Below are positions 55,011 through 64,000 of a stretch of 64,000 nt of DNA, piece after piece. The DNA lies in the NCBI GenBank assembly GCA_025642075.2, contig JAODUO010000051.1, positions 240,001 through 304,000 on the forward strand, given 5' to 3'. The notes under the pieces were generated by a model that saw only the letters and a program-made list of their open reading frames with translations, made no database searches and was not told where the DNA came from. Source of the stretch: Ridgeia piscesae. Its lineage: Eukaryota > Annelida > Polychaeta > Sabellida > Siboglinidae. The position numbers were made by a program, and so were the translations under genes. Position 1 is the stretch's first letter; each line of letters opens with the position of its first letter.

Positions 55011-55860
55011 ATGCAGATTAATTGTTGTTTTTCAAATACTGGACATTATTATATTAACAGTAAGCGACTGTGGCATGCTTTTATATTATTGATATAGCAT
55101 GACATGTGCGGCTATGAAACAGATGTGTGTCAATCATAGATATAAATAGAACACACCAGTAGATCGAACTATAGCCATATAGGGAAAGATTAATTATCTA
55201 ACTATGTGGTGTCAATATTGAGTGTTCTTTTAATAGGCGTGGTATATTTAAAGGGAAAGTTTGGAGCATAATTCTGGAGGGCTAAATAAAAAGAAAATCA
55301 CCACCCATGTTCTTTATGAAATCGACTTCATGCTGAATAATAGTTGTTTTTTTAGCTGAAATATATGTACAGTGGAATGTCTCTATTAAATATAACAATT
55401 TGAACTGGGTAAAAGTAACAATACTAGCAGAACAAATATTCTAAACTATAACATATGTGGATATATTTATGTATATTCTGCGGTGATCTTAATTGCAATG
55501 TAACTTTGTTGTCGAGGTAACCATAATAGTGGCGAGGTAACCATAATAGTAGCCGTCAGGTTCCACATTGTGCTACTAATATTTCTAATTCATAAAAACT
55601 AATTTAAACATCTGGTTCTGTTTCAGATGTGCCATGATATATATCAAATGGCCATGGAGAATTTCAATGTAAAAATTCTGTGTTTGTGAGCATGACAGTG
55701 AATTCCAAATGTAACAATGTTTAGACAACTTTCACATTTTTTTCTGCCAAAAAAAACAAAATTATTTATATGTTCCCCAACTTTTTTAAATTTTTTAAAC
55801 AGTTTGAAATGCCCAGTTGCTTTCAAAAAAAAATTAATATTTATAAACAAATGAAAATAA
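55011..55860. other. AT-rich stretch with a small direct repeat
   Basis: Nothing coding. At about 55,515-55,552 an 18-bp unit 'cgaggtaaccataatagt' occurs twice in tandem. Confidence 0.5.
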
Positions 55861-56039
55861 AATTAGACCACGTCACCTGAACACCAAAGGCAAACTAAAC
55901 AGGGGAATACAATTATTTTATTTTTTAATACAAATGATATTTCCCAAATATAAAATTGAAAACACCACACATTAAATTTTCTACTTGAGTATAAAAAATT
56001 ATACCCAAACAATTTAAATTTCGCTTTTTTAACCATTTT

Positions 56040-56182
56040 AACCAGATTGAACAGCTGAGTGAATTGGAGCAATGACGGGTGAACAGACTTGCCCAAGGTT
56101 CGACACAGCACCACATGGTTTCGTTCTCGTAGTTGAGAGTCTGAAGCCGAGTCCAAAGCTTTAAACCACTGCGCCACTGTAC
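56040..56182 (-). mobile_element. tRNA-derived SINE, diverged
   Basis: The complement begins GTACAGTGGCGCAGTGGTTT, continues with the CTTCAGACTCTCAACTACGAG arm region (same plan as the SINEs at 22.1 and 25.9 kb) and then has a GAACCTTGGGCAAGTCTGTT body. The B box is decayed. It is an older or different subfamily. Confidence 0.7.
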
Positions 56183-56220
56183 ATAGTTGATATATTTATT
56201 TAGGCCTTATTTTATTTCAG

Positions 56221-56418
56221 GTGTCCAAGTCGGCCATATACAGAGAGTTTTACCTGGTGGATCCATGGCAGGCTTGGTCGAAGGGTACAGAGAGTCATAC
56301 CAGTGTATACCAGCCATAAGATGGAATTTCCCTGTGCTCTCAGCGGAGAACAAGATATGGGATAACACTCAGCACTTGTTGACTGCTGCCCTTACAAATG
56401 ATCAGTTGATTTGTAAAT
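56221..56418 (+). other. Weak candidate plus-strand terminal exon
   Basis: After an acceptor-like TTTTATTTCAG an open frame runs to TAA at 56,418 (GVQVGHIQRVLPGGSMAGL, WNFPVLSAENKIWDNTQ). No family recognised. It lies inside the inverted-repeat interval, so it could belong to a transposon. Confidence 0.25.
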
Positions 56419-56433
56419 AAGCAGTTGGATTGA

Positions 56434-56744
56434 TTATGAACAAATCAACTGACTCTTGACACCAGCAGATCTTGTTTCATTAGCTTGGGCATATCTGTCC
56501 CAAGGACTGCAATTCCGACATGGACAGTCATTGTGGGCAGCGGCCAGGCCAGAGTTCTGACAAAGATGTAATTCACCATTCTCTCTTTCTGTCTGCCATG
56601 GGCTGGTGGATCTGCAGGTAAACATACAGCTGTAGTGTCTTCTGCAGCTCCAATTGCTTGCGTCCTGACAGAAAACAGCCATGTTGTCAGGGTTCGCTAG
56701 GACTTGGCCGGACGTTCTTGCTAGAGCCATGGTTCCATCCCTAT
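56434..56744 (-). other. Candidate cysteine-rich exon, unrecognised
   Basis: After an acceptor TTTATTTATAG the frame reads DGTMALARTSGQVLANPDN, then CQDASNWSC, HYSCMFTC, LHLCQNSG, CPCRNCSPWDRY and a stop (TAA) near 56,434. Eight or nine cysteines suggest a small extracellular module. It would start in phase 2, which does not match the phase-1 donors at 63,143 or 63,927, so an intermediate exon would be needed. Confidence 0.35.
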
Positions 56745-57311
56745 AAATAAACAGGACATGCTGTAGTGCTAAATATTGACTGTTTGAATTTACTATGTTT
56801 TTATATGAAAAAAGATCATTCAATCTGCGCCAAATAAGCAGCATATATGTTACAGTGTAATAGTAACCTTTACTTTGGTGCAGTGTGTTGGAAATGGCAA
56901 TATCAACAACCAGGACAGGATTAGGCTAGATACATTTATCAAGAAAGCAAATGGGACTGTAAGGGTGGAACGGGTCATGGATAGATACAGAAGTTTTCTG
57001 GCAGATGACATACACTCACTAAGATCTTAATTTGACAGCTGACAGATACTGAGTTGCCTTTATTATTGCACAGATAGATAGATGGTGATGCTGCTCCAGC
57101 TGCTGTCTTCATTGAATAGAGATGTGTGTATGTTTGTGTGGTGATACATATTACATAAACTAAGGTTTGATAACTGATTACATGATCACTTAGTGTTTAT
57201 GCACTAGAGTTGACAGTGCTCAGTCATGCAATTTCCTAATGTTGGTAAATGTGGTATTGAATACATAATTGGTAAAATAATACTGCGTCTTACAAACATT
57301 TCACTCCAGTC

Positions 57312-59217
57312 CAGAGATGGAGTAATCGTACTCGTGTACTTGTACTCGTACTCGAGTAATTGTACTCACGATTACTTTTCACGATTACATTTTTTCATAT
57401 GAACAGTTGCAAGCAAATAATATTTGCTTGTCTAATATATTATATTAGACAGATAAAAATGGCAATATTAGAAGTAATCTAATAAATGTAATAATAATCA
57501 AGGTATTCATTTTCTATTACTGTTGAGCATTTCAGTTAAATAAATATTCAGTCAGATTTCTCTAATTAATACCTTCTCTTCCCAGAGAAGCAACATCTCC
57601 TCACCCTCCTGCTTAGTACAAAGTACAAGTTATATTGTGACAGTCCCCGAGAAGCACTGCAGGAGATAAGCATCCCCTAACATCTTGCTTTGTAATTTTA
57701 GAAGCCAGGCCATATGCCCCACCTGTACTGTTTGCTCTGTCAGTATGGTGTGAATGACTGGTCATATTTCCAACATCCAGAATCCTGACTGGGTCTGGGC
57801 GGTTAGCTGCTAAATCCCTGTCTAGTATTATGTTTAATTAAGTGCAAACTGTAAACCTGTCTAAATCCACAACTATTCTGTGTTTGTCCCATCCAGACAT
57901 GGGGTCAAATACATTGAAATTTATATTTAAATACAAATATTCTTGAAGGATTACAAATACTTTGTATTTAAATACGAATACATTGAAAAGTATCTCAAAT
58001 ACTTTTTCATATATTTTTCAAATACTTTTCATTTTGTATTACTATGTAAATATAAGAAAAGCAACACATATATTGAGACATCTAGTTTATAGGCATAATT
58101 AGTGTTTTGCTCATAGATGACAGGCAGACCAGTGCTAGGGAGTATTGTTATTGCTAACTGCATCACAGTGACATCTGACTGAAAGACGTAAAGGCCAAAA
58201 TATATTGTTTGTATGTTAAGCCAGGAGGTCCATAATAATATAATGCCTATGTTGCCCTCAGAAGAGACACTGCTAATCATTGCTAATGTTGTGAGGAAGG
58301 CTCAACTTCAAAGTCAGCCAGGAAACCAGAATAAACTGGTGCCAATTTGAAGCCTGACTAAAGAACAAAAGGGGATATTGACCTATGGTCACTGTTAGGT
58401 ATTAATCCATCCTCTGGCTCTGAGCAATCACAAGTTGTGGTCACTGCAGGGCCATGGGGGAAGCCTGCTGTTAAGTGTCTTCATCAGTAATTAGCAATGT
58501 TGGGTGAAGTTGCAGTGCATTAAGGTAATCAGTTTGCAGGCATTACATGTGACAGTGAAAAAGAAATGTTGATACTGACAATGTATTTGAAAAAATATTT
58601 TAAAAAGTCAAATACTTTAGGAAAGTATTTAAATACAAATACTTTTAATTCCTAAACATCAAATACAAATACTTAAAACAGTATTTAAATACTTTCAAAT
58701 ACAAATGTATTTGACCCCATGTCTGGACCCATCTGATATACTACATATTTGAATTATACTTTAAACCCCCTGGTTTTGAAGTGTTGTTATTGTAATGTAT
58801 TTGATGATGTGTATTTGAAATTTGTAAATGCCTCATATTTGTATTTGATTCAGAAACCATAAATTAAGTTATTAATCCAGCGTTAAATGATTCATCCAAT
58901 ACCTGAGAAAGTCGTCTAATTATTAATAATAATAACACCTGGATAGTGGATAGCAGTAATCAGTTAGAACATTAGTGACACAACAGAACAAGAATGACAC
59001 CTAGGGATTCCATGAAAGTCGCCTTTATGTTAGAAACAGGATATTCATTAAATAATCATGAAAGTAATCATGATTACATTGTAAAGTAATCGACTACTGG
59101 TATATTGTAAAGTAAATCGATCGTACTCGAGTACATGTGTTTTCTGAGTACTCGTACTCATGCATGTTCAAAGTAATCGTATCTCAGTACATTTGTATTG
59201 TACTCACTCCATCTCTG
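57312..59217. mobile_element. Non-autonomous hAT-like element (outer)
   Basis: Ends CAGAGATGGAGTAATCGTAC on the left and, as complement, CAGAGATGGAGTGAGTACAA on the right, both followed by repeated 'tactcgagtac' and 'cgattactt' phrases. CAGAG-TGG-type ends and subterminal repeats are usual for hAT elements. No 8-bp target duplication is preserved. No transposase is inside. Confidence 0.75.
57894..58725. mobile_element. Non-autonomous hAT-like element (nested), with target-site duplication
   Basis: 832 bp, with terminal inverted repeats CAGACATGGGGTCAAATAC at both ends and dense subterminal 'aaatacaaatac'/'tatttaaatac' repeats. The flanks are gtcccatc (57,886-57,893) and gacccatc (58,726-58,733), an 8-bp duplication with one mismatch, as hAT insertion predicts. 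It sits inside the outer hAT-like element, so it is younger. Confidence 0.88.
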
Positions 59218-60280
59218 GTATATTGTTAACTGGCAAAATGTCATATTGAGACATCACGCTAATGTGCATGGTGGATCATCTGACTTACTTGCTAAACCAT
59301 TGGATTTAAATTTTTTTTGAATTACATTAGTGATTTGCACGACACAATGGTTGAGGGTAGAGAATTCCACTCATTGTGGTGGAGAAGAAACTGGTTCCAA
59401 ATGTTTACCGAGTGTTTACCTGAAGATCTAGTGTTGTATTGGATAGAGTGATCTTGTGGGATATCTACAAGTCCACGTTCCATCTAGTATATTATGCTAG
59501 TCTGTTAATATTTCTTCTTGTTTGCTCAGTGTGTCCCCAATATTTCAAGAAACTACCAATAAAGGCAATAATATTGCAAATTTGCAAGTATTTTTTTACA
59601 GTACATAAGTTATGTCTCATCATAGCTAATTATTCATCATTTACTGTAAGCCTGTAACATGTCCTAGTATCAATGTTGTATGAGTATCTGAACTGATACA
59701 GCACACAGAATTTGTAATTTGTTCTCTCACTGAACAAATAACATGAATGATTGAAAACAACATTCGCAATGCTATTTTTTATGTTTGAATAATATGTTTA
59801 CTGAAAAATATAGCAGTCATGTTGGCACTTTCAGAGCGGTCAACCTGAAAATAGGAACTGCATGCGTAGCTACGAAACTCGAAAGGCAGTACTTTTGAAG
59901 TTATTTAGCGAGTGATATCAAAGTGCCTATATTATCGTTCATGCGGATTGACTATGACGTCTACTGTCTGGCTTGCATTCAGCTGTTTTTTTTTATTGAC
60001 ATGTAGCTTTACCTTATTTTTATGCCTCTGTTCATGCAAACATGATATATACCATTCAAAGTAGGATAAAATAAAACAAATAATAATGAATAACAATATC
60101 GGACGGCCTAACTCGCTTGGACCTAGTTAGCGGCTCCATGATCCCGTGTACATACCTTCTAGAACGTTAACTGTGGTGGACGTTTACGAACAATATCAGT
60201 ATGTACATAAGTCATCTCGACAGACATCGTAATGTGTCTAATGGTACAAGATTCAAATAATTTAGATACAGAAGACTTAA
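59218..60280. other. AT-rich stretch, nothing recognised
   Basis: No motif-bearing frames. Composition turns CpG-richer only towards 60,280. Confidence 0.45.
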
Positions 60281-60294
60281 TAATATTTACTAAC

Positions 60295-60489
60295 CTTCTT
60301 GCGCGCTTTGATGACTTGGCTACGGCGACGGAAGGATTCGACCGGTAACCCGTTTCGACGACTATCGTTGGTGATTAAATATCGCGCTAATATCGTTTGC
60401 ACAGCTCCATACTTGAAAACTCGACGTCGCCGACGTTTCTGCGGATCTTGACCCAGTATATACGGTGAGAAACATCCTATTCGAAGCAA
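60295..60489 (-). other. Candidate 5' exon encoding a basic peptide
   Basis: Minus frame MLRIGCFSPYILGQDPQKRR, continuing through FKYGAVQTILARYLITN and RRRSQVIKARKK to a strong donor AAG|GTTAGT (phase 0). The segment is CpG-rich and not low-complexity. Strongly basic, possibly nucleic-acid binding. Upstream, 60,490-60,670 is also CpG-rich and may be its promoter. I recognise no family. Confidence 0.4.
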
Positions 60490-60702
60490 CGTTCTTCGAA
60501 CGGATGTCCTTCTTCGAAGTTCGCGTATCTTACAACATTGTGTTTACAATGGCGATAGCATTGACGCACGCAATCGGACACGTGACTTTAAGGTCGGTTC
60601 TGCGTGCTGAGTGGTCAGACCACGGTCAGACAACAGGAAGAGGCGCATCATGGACGCCTCTATGAAGCCGATGATTTCAGTAAAATTATCCACTTTGGAA
60701 TT

Positions 60703-60818
60703 ATTTTACTAATAAACCACTGACGTTAAAAATGTGATTACCGTTCAGAATGGTTGCTTTGTATTAGCTCTTTCACGTGCATAGCACTTAATATTTCCCT
60801 TTTGGTTCCCTTTAAGAT
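60703..60818 (-). repeat. Inverted repeat, right arm
   Basis: Reverse complement of the segment at 54,258-54,372, starting (as complement) 'cttaaagggaaccaaaaggg' and including 'gctatgcacgtgaaagag'. Outside the arms the flanks do not match. Confidence 0.75.
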
Positions 60819-63130
60819 CATCTAATGTACATTACTTGTCACCATAATTTGACAAGCGCAGCGTCATCGTATATTTTAGTATGTCTTCAAAGTGAGCTAC
60901 TTTTGCCTAGCGTTTGATTCGCGAATTGTTTACAATCGCTGAAGCAGTCAGTCGATAGGAGACACAGCATAGACCTCGCAAAAATGACGAAACGCATTAA
61001 AACAAATACAATTTAAGCAATGCAATGCACTCTAAGACATACTATAATTGTTAGTGTGCAACTTGTTCACATACGTCCACGGAACTATTCCTGCAGAAAA
61101 AGCAGGTTAGAGATGATGAAGTTGCCGTTTCCGCCGGCGGCACGTTCGGCAAGGGTCTGCTATAGTCACTTTCACACGCCGACTGCAAGTCTAGTTAAGA
61201 AGGTGACGAAAAAAAGAGAAACTGAACATCAAAATATAAGTCTCTATCGAAGCTACAGGTCCATATTTTTGTCAACGCAACGAAGTAATGTTTGGCGAAC
61301 TCAGTCGGGAAACCGGACATGATTTCCTTAGTTGCACGTAATAAAGTACAAATATGTTGTGGACAGTATTTATATATATTTTTTTTATAATCCACGGATT
61401 TAGTTTACAATAGATCACCGGCGAGCTGTACTTAGAAACCAGCGCAGCAGCGTTGGTTGCTAGAAATAGCTCGAGTGTAGGGTGCCTACAAGTAAACAAA
61501 TTGTTTTTGACATAGACAGTCGCCCGGTGGGGGAATAACCTTCTTCAAGACAATAACATAAAAAGAAACCAGCTAGGAACGTATGCCTTTGTTTTAAACA
61601 ATACTCGTCGTCAATTAGTCATTAATAGTCAAGAACTGTCAATCATTATTATTATAGGCGTTAATTTGAATAAATTAACATAAACAGCAAAAATACAAAT
61701 TTACGTTATTACTGTAATTAGACTGTTAACTGCATTAAAGAAAACAATTATGGTTTTATTAAGTGCTGATTTATATGAATCGGTTGAATGCTTTGACTGT
61801 CTAAGTATGTAACAGTCATACACATAAAAAGTGACTGATCAAATAAGTTCAATAGGATCAATTGAACAGGATGCAATGCATCATTAAAGCTCTCCAGTCA
61901 GAGCAGCAGAACCAAGGCTACAAGTCAGAATTTCTGTACTGGCCATGTGGCTGGCCATCAGAGAATTATAGACATAGCTGTTGACTTACGAATAGTGTAT
62001 GTTGATCACATATAAGTTAAACGTGGCCATTATGAGGATCCTGTTTGTGACATTATGCAAATTGAAGATGTACTGTTTATGTGCATTATTTCAATGATGC
62101 CAGATACCAGAACTGTAATTAGGAAATGGGGAGCAGAAACTATGCAGGTTAGAACAATTGTATTGCCTTTATGATTACAGCATTGTTGTATTTGTCTCTG
62201 ATACCATGTGTACATGTTTAACATAATTAATATAATAACAATAAAATATGCTACGGAATAAATCATACGTAACATAATGTTACTATTAATTATGTTTCAG
62301 TATGTGCCTATCCGATGACATTACCCATCATAACACAAGTCAGTTGGCAATATTCCCGTGGAACACATTTAGCATTTTAATTTACCCATGTTAAGAGTGG
62401 CATAATAGAGTATTCGTAGAATATTGCATAAGTTCATGTATGCACATTCTGTTATTTCTGTACAATGGTTTGTGACTGAGGTCTAAATATACCTTTGAAT
62501 TTAAACACATGGACATTATTTCAAACCTTACGTTTCTATTCATATCAAATCATTAGTACCCAACATGTAAAAATCTAATTGGACTTAACAGCCTAGGGCA
62601 CACTAGGCAATAAGATCTCAATCTTAGTAGTGTTGTGTGTTTCCCAGGAGGAGTGAAACGGTTACGCAGCCCCAATGCAAACATCACTGGCCTGATGAAG
62701 CCCCATCAACTCTCTAGACTAGTGCACTTGCATGTCTTATCAGGAAAACGTTTATGAGAAAATGGCTATGAAATTTATTAAGAAAACGTTACACGTTGCA
62801 ATAACAAAAAACTCACACATCTCGGAAAAGAGTCACTTAGACAAAACCCCACCCACAAATGTAAATTATTTATAAAACCCACTGTAAATATGTTACTCTT
62901 AAATATAAAATGGTCATAACATTTCCTTCCCTTGTATATGCACGTTGGCTTGTATAACTGGTTTGCCATGTAATTGTTGTTAGCTGCTTATATAAGAGTG
63001 GGTTTTGTCTATTTATAATATCGTCTGAATGACACTGCATACATACATATTTACAACATAGCCATTAAAGTCATGTAATGAAATCTGCATAGGTAATGCA
63101 CCACTGAAAAAGTAATGTTTAATTTATTGC
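60819..63130. other. Intergenic or intronic stretch, nothing recognised
   Basis: Only short frames without motifs. Several are CpG-containing near 61,080-61,320, but none has splice-bounded coding text I can support. Confidence 0.5.
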
Positions 63131-63142
63131 ATAAATGTTACC

Positions 63143-63316
63143 TGATTGATACACAACACCCTGCTCAGCCCACTGTCCAGTGTCTACTAAAGTATCTTTG
63201 AGATAGTGACCCTGGCTAGCAGTAGCAGACACGCCAGAAAGCAGATATATAATACCCAAAACTAATATGGGGGTCATTTCAAGGGACCTTCTCCAAAACC
63301 ATATCACCAGCATCAC
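63143..63316 (-). CDS. Signal-peptide first exon
   Basis: The frame opens MMLVIWFWRRSLEM; a second methionine starts MTPILVLGIIYLLSGVSATA, a clear hydrophobic signal sequence with small residues for cleavage near VSA/TA, followed by SQGHYLKDTLVDTGQWAEQG and a donor TCAG|GTAACA in phase 1. I prefer the second Met, whose charge and length are more usual, but the first cannot be excluded. The phase matches the PAN exon at 53,888. Its position inside the run of minus exons (an EGF-like exon lies upstream at 63,927) suggests an alternative promoter or the start of a separate gene. Confidence 0.65.
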
Positions 63317-63926
63317 TTTGTTGTATATTGGGGCCCACGGTTGTCCTTAGAATGATGTTATCAAATACGCATTTCTTGTGTACAGTAGCACTACGCCATG
63401 CAACAACCATGCAAAAATAACTATTTGTTTAACAATTTGCAAAATGAGCTTGGGGGACACTGGATGACCTTTATGGGTCCTTTATAATGATACAATCATA
63501 TTTGGATTCATCACGCATAGTTACAATACCCAAATACATTTACGCAAAATTAGATCCTGAACACTTTCTGAAATGCCAATGATGAGGAATTGCACGAGGA
63601 GTCAATGCAGTGGTTGCAGGAGTGGCATTGAGCGAGATACATTAGAAGATTGGGAAACTACATTTGTCAAAAAAGTCTGGACAGGTTGAAGATTAGCATT
63701 GTCTTTGTTAGCAATATTAGAAAGGACGGAATAGCAATACTCAAGTATACTACTAGCAACAGCTATTGCGATAGTTTTAGCGACTGAATGATACATATAC
63801 CGGCGAATGCTGTAATGTTATTATAAGTAGGTTGATAACAATGTAACTGTAGTCAACATGGCTCTGGCAGCTGGAATATCGTTACACGACACACGTACGT
63901 TTTATGAATATATAGTTTCTACTCAC
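63317..63926. other. Intron or promoter stretch
   Basis: No exon seen. It would hold the promoter of the signal-peptide exon if that exon is a true first exon. A short minus frame at 63,602-63,796 lacks recognisable motifs. Confidence 0.4.
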
Positions 63927-64000
63927 ATTCGCAGTTATCGCCTTCATATCCTACTTGGCAGCGGCACTCTACGACGGGGACATAATCCAGAGTGTCGTTG
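63927..64000 (-). CDS. EGF-like exon, cut by the window edge
   Basis: The last part of an EGF-like module, VECRCQVGYEGDNCE, followed by donor AAT|GTGAGT in phase 1. C-x-C-x-x-GYEG-x-x-C is the canonical C-terminal half of an EGF domain. It differs from the array exons (donor GTGAGT, CRCQ) and belongs to a gene entering from the right, which may use the PAN exon at 53.65 kb as its last exon. Confidence 0.8.

Noticed and set aside
57304..59225. 8-bp target-site duplication for the outer hAT-like element
   Set aside because: Left flank ctccagtc and right flank gtatattg do not match, so no duplication can be claimed.

Overview
This window is eukaryotic nuclear DNA from an invertebrate animal. 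Split coding exons with GT-AG borders, many decayed non-LTR retrotransposons, a Ty3/gypsy element, hAT-like and pogo-like DNA transposons, tRNA-derived SINEs and very long microsatellites all say so. The domain mix (calcium-binding EGF, kringle, PAN) and the repeat families (CR1 with an esterase ORF1, L2-like, RTE-like) fit a lancelet or a mollusc or other lophotrochozoan. I cannot name the species from the sequence.

All host exons with recognisable domains are on the minus strand. From 1 to 28,602 lies a tandem array of one-exon EGF repeats. Intact exons are about 114 bp, symmetrical phase 1-1, and each encodes a Notch-type cbEGF. Mixed with them are decayed copies with broken splice sites, lost cysteines or internal deletions. 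Transposons split the array: a gypsy element (3,064-10,128) cut by a CR1 (10,129-12,228); an L2-like LINE (15.59-18.79 kb) abutting an opposite-facing AT-rich LINE (18.79-21.66 kb); an RTE-like LINE (23.05-25.42 kb); and a pogo/Tigger remnant (26.86-27.5 kb). Parts of the array are themselves duplicated, one pair almost identical.

From 28.7 to 34.2 kb there is a tRNA-like repeat present three times (one inverted), a piece of the kringle-region duplication, and an inverted-repeat-bounded element carrying a broken gene of a multicopy animal family. From 35.8 to 41.7 kb four half-kringle exons make two complete kringle domains on the minus strand. Their phases let them join each other and the EGF array, so the simplest model is one secreted or membrane kringle-kringle-EGF(n) gene read from right to left.

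From 42 to 53.4 kb there is mostly repeat: long (CCGT)n and (CA)n tracts and several LINE fragments. At 53.65 kb a PAN/apple-like exon ends in a stop codon and looks like the last exon of another minus-strand gene. Its upstream part would include the EGF-like exon cut by the right window edge (63,927-64,000) and/or a signal-peptide exon (63,143-63,316). Between them, 54.2-60.8 kb is bounded by a diverged inverted repeat and contains a hAT-like element nested inside another hAT-like element.

All reading was by eye. Exon borders follow from splice consensus and phase, and repeat-family names from protein motifs I recognise. No database was searched.
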